Made by a program: the position numbers and the translations under genes. Of a stretch of 64,000 nucleotides of DNA, positions 20,280 to 36,201 are shown in pieces. The notes beneath the pieces are model-generated. The model was not told the origin of the DNA. It saw only the letters and a list, made by a program, of their open reading frames with translations, and did not search any database. The stretch's first letter is position 1, and every line of letters starts with the position of its first letter. The DNA is from Mycoplasmopsis cynos (GTDB taxonomy: Bacteria; Bacillota_I; Bacilli_A; Mycoplasmatales; Metamycoplasmataceae). Where the stretch lies: positions 186,001-250,000 of the forward strand of contig NZ_LR214986.1 of assembly GCF_900660545.1 (NCBI RefSeq). The letters run 5' to 3'.

Positions 20280-21113
20280 ATGTTTTTTAAATTTTACAAA
20301 CAAATTGGTGATTTTTCTAATAAAACGATTAGAAATTTAGCTAAGGATTTAAATGTTTTAAAAATAGGTCACACTGGCATTTTAGACCCACTTGCAGAAG
20401 GTTTAATAATTTTTGCGACTGATGATGATACTAAATTATTTGAATATTTAAAAAATACAAAAAAAACCTATATTGCAACCGCTAGATTATTTTTACAAAG
20501 CGATACGCTTGATGTAACCGGTAATGTCGAAGAGTTAAAGAAGAAAAACATTACAAGATTAGAATTAATTAATGCAATTAATCAGATTTCTAAAACAAAA
20601 TCTCAAGTTCCACCCATATATAGTGCTAAAAAAATAAATGGTAAAAAAGCTTATGAGTATGCTAGAGAAAATAAAATTATTGAAATTAAACAGCAAAGTA
20701 TAAACATTGATTATATAGAATTAATCGATTTTATTGGTGACACTTTTAAAATTAGAACTACCGTTTCATCTGGAACGTATATTAGAACTTTATTATTAGA
20801 TATTGCAAAATTATTAGGAACATGTTGTGTTATGACTTCTTTAAAAAGAATAGCAATTGGAGAAGTTGAGTTAGATTCATTAAAGCCAGGTGAATATTCC
20901 AAAATTAAAATGGAATCATTATTCGACATCCCTAAATATTATGCAAATCAAGCGGAATTAAAAGAGTTATCATTTGGAAGAAAAATTCTAGTTAATTTGT
21001 CTTACGAAACATTATTTATAATTAATTCATCAACTAACGAAATTGCATCAGTCGGTGAAATTCAAAACAATTATTTTTATCCAAAAAAAGTTTTTAATAG
21101 GAGATTGATATGA
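20280..21113 (+). CDS. truB: tRNA pseudouridine(55) synthase
   Basis: 277 residues. N-terminal MFFKFYKQIGDFSNKT, then IGHTGILDPLAEGL with catalytic Asp36, and SGTYIRTL. Modifies U55 in the T-loop of tRNAs. AAAGGAA precedes the ATG. Divergent from gmk over a 180-bp AT-rich region. The truB-ribF association (here with an HAD gene in between) is common in mollicutes. Confidence 0.92.
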   Translation: MFFKFYKQIGDFSNKTIRNLAKDLNVLKIGHTGILDPLAEGLIIFATDDDTKLFEYLKNTKKTYIATARLFLQSDTLDVTGNVEELKKKNITRLELINAINQISKTKSQVPPIYSAKKINGKKAYEYARENKIIEIKQQSINIDYIELIDFIGDTFKIRTTVSSGTYIRTLLLDIAKLLGTCCVMTSLKRIAIGEVELDSLKPGEYSKIKMESLFDIPKYYANQAELKELSFGRKILVNLSYETLFIINSSTNEIASVGEIQNNYFYPKKVFNRRLI

Positions 21114-21924
21114 AAGAATTAAAAGAACAAATTAAAGTAGCAGCTTTTGATGTTGATGGAACAATATTGGTTAATGGAGAAGTAACATTTCAAGAAAATA
21201 CTAAAAAAATGTTTCGAGATTTAAAAAATAATAATGTAACTAGTGTTTTAGCAACTGCTAGAGATTTTGCTACTATTGGAGATTTTTTAGATCAATTAGA
21301 CCAGTTGATTACTTCATTGGAGCTAATGGTGCATTTATTTGGGATGTTCATAATTCAAAGTTTCTTTATAAAGCAACCATTAAAAAAGATGTTGTTAAAG
21401 CCATTTATGAAGAATTTAAAGATAAATTAGTTGAGATGGCGATAACTGATTTTGATAAAGTTTATAAAACACCAAATTATAAAACAGACACTTGATTTAT
21501 AAAACCTTTTAAAAAGAATTATTTAGATTATGATGAAGATTCATTAACTAATTCTGATTTATATTTGATAACTTTTTCTACTGACCAACCTAAAAAGCTT
21601 GCGGAGGAAGTACAAAAATTTATTGAGAAAAATAATTTTGATGTTGAAGTAATGTCAAAATGAACGAGAGGTTTTTGAATCAGCCCTAAAAATATTACTA
21701 AAAGTAAGACTTTAGAAATATTATGCAAACATTTAGGTTACTCAATGGATAATTTAATTGCGTTCGGCGATAGCGCTAATGATTATGAAATGTTAAAAGA
21801 TGCATATTATGGTGTTGCGATGCAAAGAGCAAATGATAAAATTAAATTAGTTGCAAAAGATGTTGCACTAGACTGTGAATATGAAGGTTGTTATCTTAAA
21901 TTAAAGGAATTGCATTTAATATAA
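21110..21924 (+). pseudogene. Cof-type HAD hydrolase gene with a single-base frameshift
   Basis: The start reads KVAAFDVDGTILVNG (HAD motif I) and ATARDFATIGDFLDQLD; the frame then fails, while the frame one base back continues PVDYFIGANGAFIWD to IAFGDSANDYEML (motif IV) and ends at 21924. Restoring one A near 21299-21301 (GAC to GAAC) would give LDQLEPVDYFIGANGA, a normal Cof-type join. The whole would be ~271 residues, a sugar-phosphate or flavin phosphatase-like protein. Overlaps truB by 4 nt. Either a recent pseudogene or a base missed in sequencing. Confidence 0.75.
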
Positions 21925-21928
21925 TAAA

Positions 21929-22786
21929 ATGAATGATTTATTAATTTATGATTGAGATAATTTTGATTCTAAGATTAATGACAATTTTATAATCGGAAGC
22001 TTTGAATCATTTCATCTTGGACATTATCAAATTTACAAAGCCGCCTTTGAGGCTCATAAAAAAAATAATGGTAGAATTATTTTAATTACTTTTAATCAAG
22101 AAACTTTTGAATTTAAAAATAAAGGTTCTTTTTTTCAATCAAATCAAGCCAATTACTTTAATTTAGTTGATTTAAACATATGTGCGGTTTTAGAATTAGA
22201 TTTTTTAAAAGTTAAAAACTTAACTGCGATTGAATTTTTAAGTAAGCTTTCAAATCAAAAGGAAATTAATCTTTTTGCCGGAGAAGATTTTAGACTCGGT
22301 TCAGATCGAATATTGCTTAGCGATCTTAAACTTCCTAAAAATCTTTTAATCAATGTAACTAATATAGAGATATTTAAATATAGAGATAAAAAAATTTCAA
22401 CCTCATTTTTAAAGGAATTGCTAGAATTCGGTGACATAAAATTTTTAAATGAACTACTAGTTTATAATTTTACAATATATGGTCAATATAAAGGAGATGC
22501 TATTGACTTAAATTCACATCAAATGTTACCGCATCGTGGGTTCTATATTGCTAAGGTTTATTTGAATAATTTAATATTTTATTCAGTTATTAATGTAACA
22601 ACAGAACAAAAAATAAAGTGATTTCAGGTATCGCTTGATGATTTTTTTACAAATAGTATAACTGATGGAGAAATCTTTATTGAATTTATAGATAAAATCT
22701 ATTTAATTACATCTAATCATGATATAAATATTAAAGACGAACATTTAGAAATAGCAAAAAAATATTTTTTAGCAAATGAAGATTAA
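21929..22786 (+). CDS. ribF: FAD synthetase / riboflavin kinase family protein
   Basis: 285 residues. N-terminal nucleotidyltransferase signature IIGSFESFHLGHYQIYKAA (G-x-F/HxGH), later FAGEDFRLGSDR. The C-terminal half holds YGQYKGDAIDLNSHQMLPHRGFYIAKV, a reduced form of the flavokinase region. Expected to make FMN/FAD from riboflavin; the kinase part looks divergent, so activity of that half is less sure. No good Shine-Dalgarno; it follows the HAD gene by 4 nt. Confidence 0.82.
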
Positions 22787-22894
22787 TGATATAATAAAAA
22801 AGCTTTTAATTAGCAAACATAAATTTTAAACTTGGTTTTGACATTGTATTTAGTTTTAGCTAGGTTTAAAACATAATAATATTATGGGAGTATT

Positions 22895-23161
22895 ATGGTT
22901 TCAAAAATAAAAAAAGCGGAATTAATTAAAAAGTTTGGTAAGAATGCAAAGGACACTGGTAATACAGCGGTCCAAATTGCTATTCTTACAGAAGATATTG
23001 AATCATTAAAAAAACATTTTTTAAATAATCCAAAAGATAATCACTCACGTAGAGGTTTTTTAGCAAAAATTTCACAACGTAAAGTTTTATTAAGACATTT
23101 AAAAGAAGCAGATTTAGAACAATACAATAAAGTAATTGAAGCATTAAAAATACGTAAATAA
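22895..23161 (+). CDS. rpsO: Small ribosomal subunit protein uS15
   Basis: 88 residues, normal. Contains [17 protein letters not shown], the [20 protein letters not shown] block and ends EALKIRK. Primary 16S rRNA binder. Preceded by ATGGGAGTATT as ribosome binding site; a TTGACA at 22838-22843 with a weak -10 (TAGGTT) is a possible promoter. Confidence 0.96.
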   Translation: MVSKIKKAELIKKFGKNAKDTGNTAVQIAILTEDIESLKKHFLNNPKDNHSRRGFLAKISQRKVLLRHLKEADLEQYNKVIEALKIRK

Positions 23162-23180
23162 TCATATTTAGGAACTTATT

Positions 23181-23420
<240 letters not shown>

Positions 23421-23537
23421 AAATATTTTTGTTTACTTTGATTATAAATTTCTCGATAGGAGTTTTATTGTTTAATTGATAAGAAATTTCGATTTCAAAT
23501 TCAAAAATATAACTATTCTCACTATTTTTTGTTTTAT

Positions 23538-25106
23538 TTAATATTTTAATTGGCTTAATAATTTTAAAACCAGAATTCAAGGATGTTTTGAAGACAAAGT
23601 CTCTAATTCTGCATCTTTTGGTGATTTATTATTAATTTTAGAAATAATAACAGAGCTAGAAGCGCCTTTTGCAGCTATCTTGTTTAAAAATGCGTTAAAT
23701 TCTTGAGTTCCTTTTTTAAAAAGCTTTTTATTGAACGAATCACCTAAAAACAAAATGTTTGAATAAGTATTTCTTTTATTTAAAATACCATAAAGAGCAC
23801 TAGAAATACCATCTAACCCAATTCATTTATTGAATCATATTCCATTTTTCTCATTTGCATGGTCAGATGTTAGTTCTTCAGATTGAATTTGAGTTTCTAA
23901 TGCAGTAATTTTTCATGAATTATCAATTGTAAAACTTCTTCTTTGCTGAGTCTCATAATCAAAGAAAGATATTTTAGCGCCTGGTTTTAATTTATTGATT
24001 ATAAAACTTGCATTAGCATTCATTCCTGGGTGTCCTTTGTAATAAATGTTATATTGATCACCGTATTCAAGTAATATTTTAGATATAGAATCTTGATCAT
24101 TAGTACTATTAGTTCCTAAAATTATCAAACTTTCTTTATTATTTTCATTCTGAATTTTATTAACCTTATCGCGTTCTTTTTCTCAATTGTAACCTGTTAT
24201 TTTAGCTCAATAAGTAGAATACCTTTTATTATATTTATCCTTCCTTTGAAAAATTTCATCTTTAAGTTTTTGAAACCCTTCTTCATTAAAAAAAGAAAAA
24301 TGATTATTTATACCAAGAATCTCAAAGTTCTTTGATTGCTGAGGATCAGACCAATAGACTTTTATATTTTTATAAAACATAGGTATTAAATATTGATTTC
24401 ACCTAGTTACTTTTGAATTAATAATAGGGTTTTTTCACTTTTTTGATTTTGGGTTTTGATTTTCTCTAATAAATTTATTATCTTTATAATAGTTATCAAT
24501 AACATATTGCCCTAGTAAATTAGAATCTTCAATTCCAAAAATTTGAACATTATCAAATTTAGAAAGTCTTGAAAGTTTGTTTGCATTAGCAACAAAATGA
24601 TCTGAATTTGTTCAAATTCCAATTTTTTTATCAGGATTATTTTTTACAAATTCTAAAGCCTTATCAAAAAAAGTGGATTCATCTTTATAATCACCTAGTT
24701 CATGAATACCAGAGTTTTTTAAAATAGATAGATCATTAACTTTTCTATTATTTTTTAGAAAATGCTCAAATTCACTAACATTTAAGTCTTTATGAAAACT
24801 TATTAATTTATTAGATCTATAAAAATGCACTTCTTTTTTTGAAAGCATAGACATTCTGATTAGGTTGTAAAAAGTTTGTACTCCATATGATGAAAAATAT
24901 AAATTAATATCAGATTCATCTTGAATATCTAAAATATTAGTTTTGTTTAAATTTTTGTATTCTGTCAATACATTCTCATGGCTTTCATTAATTTGGTTTA
25001 TTGTTTTTTTATAGTGAATGTAATAATAAATTGAACTAGTTAGCAAACTAGATATAATGCTAGCTAACATAAAATAACCCACTATTTTTTTAAATTTGCC
25101 TTTCAT
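23538..25106 (-). CDS. Membrane-anchored glycosyltransferase-like protein, possibly sialyltransferase (GT80-like)
   Basis: 522 residues from 25106. An N-terminal anchor (YFMLASIISSLLTSSIYYYI) is followed by a large domain. The second half has YNIYYKGHPGMN (His359-Pro360), LKPGAKISFFDYE, an ETQIQSEELT segment and GLDGISSALYG. From memory, GT80 bacterial sialyltransferases carry KGHPG...INIPAKISFE... then GIASSLYF in the same order, with His-Pro contacting CMP; that is the basis for the call, and it is inference. Near the 3' end a one-base change in A4 (minus strand, 23616-23619) would continue the protein as KRCRIRDFVFKTSLNSG to a stop at 23419, so the listed end may be a frameshift product. 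The TGA Trp codons are numerous. No neighbours suggest a substrate. Confidence 0.5.
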
Positions 25107-25217
25107 ATATATAATATTTTAAACTAATTTAACTAATAAAAATTTTTTTAAATTTTTGTTTTTATTACATTTAGAAATTTAGTAAATAATTTTTGTAAAA
25201 AAAATAAAATTATTTCT

Positions 25218-25243
25218 TTGATATTTTTTATATGTGTTATAAT
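25218..25243 (+). promoter_or_regulatory. rRNA operon promoter
   Basis: TTGATA (25218-25223) and TATAAT (25238-25243) lie ~75 nt before the 16S start; the 14-nt spacer is short. Downstream TTCTTTGAAAACTAGATACA (25280-25299) begins the 16S processing stem. Confidence 0.6.
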
Positions 25244-25279
25244 AATCTTGCGCTTTTAAGATATAAAAGCAAATGAAAG

Positions 25280-26930
<1,651 letters not shown>

Positions 26931-27097
26931 TTCTCTCATGTTCTTTGAAAACTGAATAGTAAAGATAAATTAATATAACAACGACATCAAAAAAATAAAT
27001 TAGTCAATTTGTTTTGTGATACCGAGTTAATTATTTTGAAAAAAATAATTTATTAAAATGTCTTTGAATACATCAAAACAATAGGAAAATATTGTAC

Positions 27098-29983
<2,886 letters not shown>

Positions 29984-30040
29984 AAATGTATTCAAGACAT
30001 TTTAATAGATTATGAATTACTATTCAGTTTTCAAAGGACA

Positions 30041-30075
30041 TACTCCCTTGTGGAGTTTTTTTTTTTTTTTTTTTT
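30041..30075 (+). terminator. rRNA operon terminator with T20 tail
   Basis: ACTCC-CTTGT-GGAGT stem directly followed by T20 (30056-30075). Confidence 0.85.
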
Positions 30076-30629
30076 ACATAACCCAAATAAAATAATTTTT
30101 ATATTTAGTTCTTTCGAAAGATATAAAAATTTAATAGTGGTATGAAATGAATATAAATTTTCATTTTTAATATATTTTCAGTGAAAGCATCTAATATTGA
30201 AATGTAAATTCCATTTTCTATAATTTAAAGAAATATTTTTAATGTTTATTCTAACAAAAAATCAAAGAAAAATAATGAACATATTCTAAGTTTAAATGAT
30301 ATATACTATTCATTATTATAAAACAAATATAAACTGATAAAAAATATGATGCTTGTATTTATGAAATATTAATTTATTAATTTTTATCAATTAATGTTAT
30401 AGAAATTTATTTAAAATTAAAAGTTGAAAAAATATTTGAATAGAGAAAAAGATTTTTTTTTTTTTTTTTTTTGTTAGCTAGTTAATAATTCAACTATTAT
30501 TTTAATTTATTTTATTAGACTATTTTTAATAAAATTATTGTAATTTTCTTTTTTGATTTTTATAAACATATGATATACTTAATTAGCAATAAAAAAGTAG
30601 AAATTTTTTTGATATTTGCATCTTTATTG
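30076..30629. other. Intergenic region without a recognisable gene
   Basis: About 550 bases of very AT-rich sequence. It holds a T20 tract at 30453-30472 (preceded by AGAAAAAGA, no clear hairpin). I see no open frame of gene-like length and no RNA gene I recognise, including no 5S rRNA. Confidence 0.7.
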
Positions 30630-30635
30630 TATAAT
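30609..30635 (+). promoter_or_regulatory. Promoter of the tRNA cluster
   Basis: TTGATA (30609-30614) and TATAAT (30630-30635), 15-nt spacer, 17 nt before the first tRNA. Confidence 0.65.
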
Positions 30636-30651
30636 TAAATGGCCTAAAAAC

Positions 30652-30728
30652 GGAGAAGTAGCTCAGCTTGGTAGAGCACTACATTTGGGCTGTAGTGGTC
30701 GCAGGTTCAAATCCTGTCTTCTTCACCA
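30652..30728 (+). tRNA. tRNA-Pro (UGG)
   Basis: 77 nt, cloverleaf intact, anticodon loop TTTGGGC between CTACA/TGTAG, CCA encoded. The G2-U71 pair in the acceptor is a wobble. First of eight tRNAs in a cluster conserved in mollicutes (Arg often precedes it; absent here). Confidence 0.96.
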
Positions 30729-30734
30729 TTTTAT

Positions 30735-30811
30735 GGGGGGTTAGCTCATTTGGCTAGAGCGCCTGCCTTGCACGCAGGAGGTGGTGGGTTCGAATCCCAT
30801 ACTCTCCACCA
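30735..30811 (+). tRNA. tRNA-Ala (UGC)
   Basis: Anticodon loop CTTGCAC between CCTGC/GCAGG; CCA encoded. Acceptor GGGGGGT pairs with ACTCTCC using two G-U wobbles. Confidence 0.96.
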
Positions 30812-30816
30812 TATAT

Positions 30817-30893
30817 GGCACTGTAGCTCAGTTGGTTAGAGCATCCGGTTCATACCCGGAAGGTCAAGAGTTCGACTCTCTTCGGTGCTACCA
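30817..30893 (+). tRNA. tRNA-Met elongator (CAU)
   Basis: Loop TTCATAC between CCGG arms; CCA encoded; acceptor GGCACTG/CGGTGCT. Assigned as elongator Met by its place in the cluster order Pro-Ala-Met-Ile-Ser-fMet-Asp-Phe. Confidence 0.85.
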
Positions 30894-30902
30894 ATTAGTT
30901 TG

Positions 30903-30978
30903 GGACCTATAGCTCAATGGTTAGAGCAACCGGCTCATAACCGGTTGGTTACAGGTTCGAGTCCTGTTAGGTCCACCA
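30903..30978 (+). tRNA. tRNA-Ile2 (CAU, needs lysidine) by position
   Basis: Loop CTCATAA between AACCGG/CCGGTT; perfect acceptor GGACCTA/TAGGTCC; CCA encoded. A CAU tRNA between Met and Ser in this cluster is tRNA-Ile whose C34 is modified by TilS in other mollicutes. Sequence alone does not exclude Met. Confidence 0.75.
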
Positions 30979-30988
30979 AAAAAATAAT

Positions 30989-31081
30989 GGGTGATTACCC
31001 AAGTCCGGCTGAAGGGAGCAGTCTTGAAAACTGCCAGGGGCTTCACGGCCCGCGGGGGTTCAAATCCCTCATCACCCGCCA
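30989..31081 (+). tRNA. tRNA-Ser (UGA)
   Basis: 93 nt with a long variable arm (CAGGGGCTTCACGGCCCGCG); anticodon loop CTTGAAA; GCCA end. Confidence 0.95.
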
Positions 31082-31107
31082 TTATTGCTTTATATAATTT
31101 TTCTTAT

Positions 31108-31183
31108 AGCGGAGTGGAGCAGTTGGTAGCTCGTCGGGCTCATAACCCGAAGGCCACAGGTTCGAGTCCTGTCTCCGCAACCA
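31108..31183 (+). tRNA. Initiator tRNA-fMet (CAU)
   Basis: Three G-C pairs in the anticodon stem (TCGGG-CTCATAA-CCCGA) and an unpaired first acceptor position (A1-A72) identify the initiator. CCA encoded. Confidence 0.93.
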
Positions 31184-31185
31184 AT

Positions 31186-31261
31186 GGTCCAGTGGTAAAG
31201 TGGTTAATACGCCTCCCTGTCACGGAGGAGAACGCGGGTTCGATCCCCGTCTGGACCGCCA
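31186..31261 (+). tRNA. tRNA-Asp (GUC)
   Basis: Loop CTGTCAC between GCCTCC/GGAGGA; acceptor GGTCCAG/CTGGACC; GCCA end. Starts 2 nt after tRNA-fMet. Confidence 0.96.
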
Positions 31262-31265
31262 TTAT

Positions 31266-31341
31266 GGCCCTGTAGCTCAGTTGGTAGAGCAACAGATTGA
31301 AGCTCTGTGTGTCGCTGGTTCGATTCCTGCCGGGGCCACCA
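31266..31341 (+). tRNA. tRNA-Phe (GAA)
   Basis: Loop TTGAAGC between ACAGA/TCTGT; acceptor GGCCCTG with CGGGGCC; ACCA end. Last gene of the cluster. Confidence 0.96.
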
Positions 31342-31391
31342 ATAACTCTATTTTATAGATTGAACTTCAATTTATAAAATAGAGTTATTTT
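31342..31391 (+). terminator. Terminator of the tRNA cluster
   Basis: AATAACTCTATTTTATA and TATAAAATAGAGTTATT make a 17-bp stem around GATTGAACTTCAATT, followed by TTATTTTAATT. Confidence 0.85.
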
Positions 31392-31464
31392 ATTTTAATT
31401 TATTAAAAAAATGATTAATTTTGTATAATTTAAAATTATTATATATAGTCAAAAAAGGAGTATT

Positions 31465-34134
31465 ATGGATTATAAAAATACTTTAAATATGCCTCAAACT
31501 GATTTTGAAATGAGGGCTAATTTAACTAATAAGGAAAAATATTTTAGTGAATTTTGACTTAACAATGATATTTACAATAAAGTAATTAAGAAAAATCAAA
31601 ATAATTCAAAATTTATTTTGCATGATGGACCGCCTTATGCAAATGGAGACATTCATATTGGCCATGCTTTGAATAAAGTGTTAAAAGATATTATTGTTAG
31701 ATATAAAAGCCTTTGTGGTTTCTATTCTCCATGAGTATTAGGTTGAGATACGCACGGATTACCTATTGAACATAAAATGCTATCATTAGCTAATTTGAAT
31801 AAAGAAGACTTAAATGCAATTAGTTTAAGAAAAAAAGCTGCTGCGTATGCAAGTGATCAAATTCAAAATCAAAAAGAACAATTTGCTTCATTGCAATTAT
31901 TTACTGATATGAATAAAATTTATATTACAATGGATAAGAAATATGAAGTTATTCAATTAAAAGTTCTTAAGAAACTTGTTATGGATGGACTAGTATATAA
32001 AGCATTAAAACCAGTTTATTGATCTCCTAGTTCTCAAAGTGCATTAGCTGAATCAGAGGTTGAATATCAAGATGTCATTTCTCCTTCTATTTTCGTTGCT
32101 TTACCAGTCATAAAATCTAATTTTGATAAAATTAGCGTTGATGATAATTTGGTAATTTGGACTACAACACCATGAACCTTGATTGCAAATGCTGGTGTAG
32201 CAGTTGGAAAAGAAATTGAGTATGTAAAAATAAAATATAATGAGAAGTTTTATATTTTTGCAACTGAATTACTTGAAAAAGCTACTGAGATTATGAAATG
32301 AGATGATTATGAAGTTGTTAATAATTTTTTAGGTAAAGATATTAAAGATGTTTGATATAACACTCCAATTTTGAAAAAACCTGCTCCATTAGTATACGGC
32401 CATCATGTTACTACCGAAAGTGGTTCTGGATTAGTTCATATAGCTCCTTTATTTGGAGAAGATGATTTTCTTATCGGAAAGGAAAATCATCTTGAAATGA
32501 TTATGCACATTTCTGATGATGGTAATATTTATAATACTAATACAAAATTTGACGGTGTTTTTTATGAAGATACTAATAAAATGATTTCAGAATTTTTACA
32601 AGAGAAATTATTATGTTTTAATCGTTTAAAACATTCATATCCCCATGATTGAAGAACTCATAAGCCAATAATTTATCGTGGTACTCCTCAATGATTTGTT
32701 TCAATTGATAAAATTAGAGATAAAATCTTATATCAAATTGAAAATAATGTTAAAACTCACTCGGATTGAGCCAAGAAACGTTTGATAAAAATGATAGAAA
32801 ATAGAGATGATTGAACAATTTCTAGACAACGTTCATGAGGTGTTCCGTTAATATTTTTCTATGACAAAAATGATAATCCTATATTAGAAGCAGAAATTTT
32901 TGATTATGTGATTGATTTAGTTGCTAAATATGGAACAGATGTTTGATGAGAAAAGAGTGTTGATGAATTATTACCTGAGAAGTATCGTAATAAAGGGTTT
33001 AAAAAAGAAATGGATATTATGGATGTTTGGTTTGATTCAGGTGTTTCATCAATTGCTGCAAATATTGATGATGGAATTTCAAAGGCCCCATATGATGTTT
33101 ATCTTGAAGGATCTGATCAATATCGAGGATGATTTAATTCTTCAATTATTAATTCAGTTGCATATAATGGATTTTCACCATATATTAATTTAATCTCTCA
33201 CGGTTTTGCACTAGATGAAAAAGCTCAAAAAATGTCAAAGTCAAAAGGAAATACAATTTCTCCACTAGATGTTGTCAAAAAACGTGGAGCAGACATTTTA
33301 AGACTCTGAGTAGCAAATAGCGAGTACACAAATGATGTAACAATTTCAGATAAGATTCTTGATCAAAATGCTGAAATATATCGTAAGATAAGAAATACAT
33401 TTAAGTTCTTGTTAGGTAATTTACATAACTATAACTATGATATAAGCACCCAAAGAACTGGAATACATTTATATATTAAAGAGCAATTAAATTTATTAAA
33501 ATATGATATTCAAACAGCTTATAATGAATTTAAATTTATTAATGTGATCAAGTTGATTAATAATTATGTAGTTGACCTATCTAGCTTTTACTTATCAATT
33601 ACAAAAGACATTTTATATATTAGAGAATTTAATGATCCTGAGAGATTGATGGTATTGGCTAATATGTATGAAATTTTAGAATTTTTAATCATTGCTTTAA
33701 CACCTATTTTGCCAACTACTTGTGAAGAAGCGTATTCATTTTTAAATAAAGCGAATAAAAAAGAATCAATTATGCTTGAATCAATTCAACCTATTAAGAA
33801 AGAATCAATTAATTTTAAAATTTTAGAAGAATACAAAAATTTCTTTGATTTAAGAAATGAAGTAAATGTTTTAATTGAAAAAGCAATAAAAGATGGTTTA
33901 GTGAAAAGAGCCAATGAGTTAGAATTATTTATAGATCTAACTAAACAAAGTATATTTAAAGAACTAGATTTAAAAACACTTTTATCAGTTGGTAAAATAA
34001 CTCATAGTTTAGAATTTAAAGTAGCAAAATTTGATTCAGTAAAATGTTTAAGATGTTGAAATCATTTTGAGTCAAGTGAAATAAAAGAAGAATTGTGTTT
34101 AATGTGCTATGGAATTGTTGAAAAATTTAAGTAA
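31465..34134 (+). CDS. ileS: Isoleucine--tRNA ligase
   Basis: 889 residues. HIGH motif at 64-67 ([11 protein letters not shown]), WxSP-type and editing-domain blocks ([24 protein letters not shown]), KMSKS at 589-593, and a C-terminal zinc finger (CLRCWNHF ... CLMC). Many Trp codons are TGA. Charges both tRNA-Ile species; the Ile2 gene is just upstream. Ribosome binding site AAAAGGAG. Overlaps lspA by 26 nt. Confidence 0.96.
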
Positions 34135-34756
34135 TAGGTTTTTTGCTCATTTAAAACAAAATTATATCAATATCTTGATTTGTTACTTGTTTTTCTTGAT
34201 AAGCTTTATTGTTTTTTTAATGTTTGATCAACTAACTAAAACATTATTATTTAATCATGGTTCAATTTTTGATTCTCAAAAATTAGGTGATGGAACTTAT
34301 GTTACTGTACCAGTAACTGGTGAAAATGTCTTAGCTGAGAGTATTTATCCAGATGATCCAGAAAAATGACTTGATTATAAAATTATAGGAATAAGAAGTA
34401 TCTGGCATGGTGGAGTAACTTTTTTAAGAACCAGAAATCAATTTTTTATTCAAGGGTTAAGTGTTTTCTTTTTAATAGTTTTATCATTTTCACCTTTAAT
34501 GGTTTATAAAAGACCAAAGTTTGTTGGATTTATTATTGGAGTAATTTTAGCCGGGACTAGCGGAAATATGATTGACAGATTTATGTTTTTAGGTCATGTG
34601 AAAGATATTTTATATGTACCATTTTGAAGTCAGAATGGGACATTTAATGTTGCAGATGCTGAAATTATTTCCGGGATAATATTGTTTATTTTGCATACGA
34701 TAACAAGCTCATCGAATAGAAAAAAAATAGAAAATATTCAACATTTAATTGTATAA
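34109..34756 (+). CDS. lspA: Signal peptidase II (lipoprotein signal peptidase)
   Basis: 215 residues, four membrane segments. Catalytic aspartates are in GNMIDRF (Asp156) and FNVADAE (Asp183). Cleaves prolipoproteins before the lipid-modified Cys; the lipoprotein at 57168 is a likely substrate. The loop after the first membrane segment (VPVTGENVLAESIYPDD) is longer than in most LspA. Start overlaps ileS. Confidence 0.93.
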
Positions 34757-34763
34757 AAAATTT

Positions 34764-34800
34764 CAAAAACATCCTATTTTTATGGATGTTTTTGATTTAT
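34764..34800 (+). terminator. Terminator after lspA
   Basis: CAAAAACATCC (34764-34774) pairs with GGATGTTTTTG (34784-34794), T-rich tail. Confidence 0.85.
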
Positions 34801-34818
34801 TTTTTTATAAAAAAATAG

Positions 34819-34831
34819 TAAAATAAACACA
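34819..34831 (+). promoter_or_regulatory. Leaderless-type promoter of the YitT gene
   Basis: TAAAAT at 34819-34824, six bases, then the ATG at 34831; no Shine-Dalgarno. Confidence 0.5.
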
Positions 34832-36120
34832 TGAAAACTATTAATAATTTGTTTCAGTGGTTCTTAGAAAAAATCCCAAAAATATTCAAAAAAAATGAGT
34901 TAAAAAACCTTCATCAAACTCAAAATGACAATATTGATGAAATTAAAGATCAAGAAATAAAAGCAGAGTTTGAAAAATTAAAATATAAAATGGGTAAGTA
35001 TTTACATAATTTAGAAACTGAAAGACTTACCTTTAAACTTATTGTTAAAAGATATTGATTGCGTGTTATTATGCTTTTTATAGCAGCAACTGTGTTTAAT
35101 GCAGGTGTACAAATATTTTTAAGTCGTGCAGATACTATACCATCTGGCGTTACAGGGGTACCATTTTTGATTCAAAATGCTTTTCCTGTTACTAAACCTT
35201 ATTTTGCATTGCTTTATTTAGCATGTAATGTTCCTTTGTTTATCATATTCGGTTTGAGAATTAAAAAAAGTTTTGTTTTACTAAGTTTAACATTTATGGT
35301 GTTTCAAATTGGAACTAATTTGGTTTTTACAGAAAAACATGTGCTCGAGTTTTTCTGAAAAAATATTAATTTAACTGATAATTATGGATCATATACTGGT
35401 TGAAGTAAAATAATTTATACTTTTATTGGTGGTGCTTTAATTGGAATTGGGATCGCTATTTCATGAAAGGCAGGTGGTTCAACTGGTGGAACTGATATAA
35501 TTGGATATTACTTTTCAACAAAAGCTAAGAAAAGTGTTGGCTCAGTGTTATCAATTATCGGATTTGTAACTGCTGCAATTTTTATAGTGATATTTGAATT
35601 TATTAAACCAAATTATTTATTAGATAAGCCGCTTGATTTAGAACATATTAAAAGTCTTTCGGAAAATGATTTTATTAAATTACATGATTATAAAGGGATC
35701 GCTTTTAATGAATATGACAAAATAGAACATCGTTATAATCTTTTAATGGAAAATTATAAGGACTCAAGAATTTATTTTGGAGTTAGGGAAGTTGGGACAA
35801 TTCTTTATGTCTTTATTATTAATATAATGATTAATCTTATTTATCCTAAATATAAAAAGATTTCAATGACTATTGTTTGTCAAGATCCAGAGAAGGTACT
35901 TACTTATTTTAAATTAATTAAGTATTGACATTCATATAGAATTGAAAAATATAAATCCGGTTACACCGGACAAAATGGTTATAAAATAACTACAATTATG
36001 TTATTGCTTGAGGCAAAAAAAATAATAGATGATTTAAAACAAATTGACCCCCGGGTTTGAATTTCTGTAGAAAAAGTCTCGAAAGTTGTTGGACAATTCT
36101 CGACATTTTATGTAGAATAA
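34831..36120 (+). CDS. YitT-family membrane protein with C-terminal DUF2179-like domain
   Basis: 429 residues. A hydrophilic N-terminal ~75 residues, then at least five membrane segments with SGVTGVPFLIQ, GGSTGGTDIIGYYFS (Gly-rich signature of YitT/DUF161), and a cytoplasmic tail with KYKSGYTGQNGYKITTIM and VSKVVGQF, as in DUF2179. Function in the family is unknown. The loop between the last two membrane segments (KPLDLEHIKSL... MENYKDSRIYFG) is unusually long. Confidence 0.8.
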
Positions 36121-36157
36121 AAATACTTTATGAAGTATTTTTTTTTTTTTTTTTTTT
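36121..36157 (+). terminator. Terminator with T20 tail
   Basis: AAATACTT-TATG-AAGTATTT stem with T20 (36138-36157). Confidence 0.8.
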
Positions 36158-36201
36158 GTACTTTATTCATAAATATTTATCTATTTTTTGAAAGGAGGTC
36201 T

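Noticed and set aside
30453-30472. T20 tract as a terminator tail
   Set aside because: No stable hairpin precedes it, so it is listed only as a homopolymer.
30885-31275. Two overlapping frames across the tRNA cluster
   Set aside because: They read through tRNA genes; the familiar 'GSSPV' peptides are artefacts of T-loop sequence.
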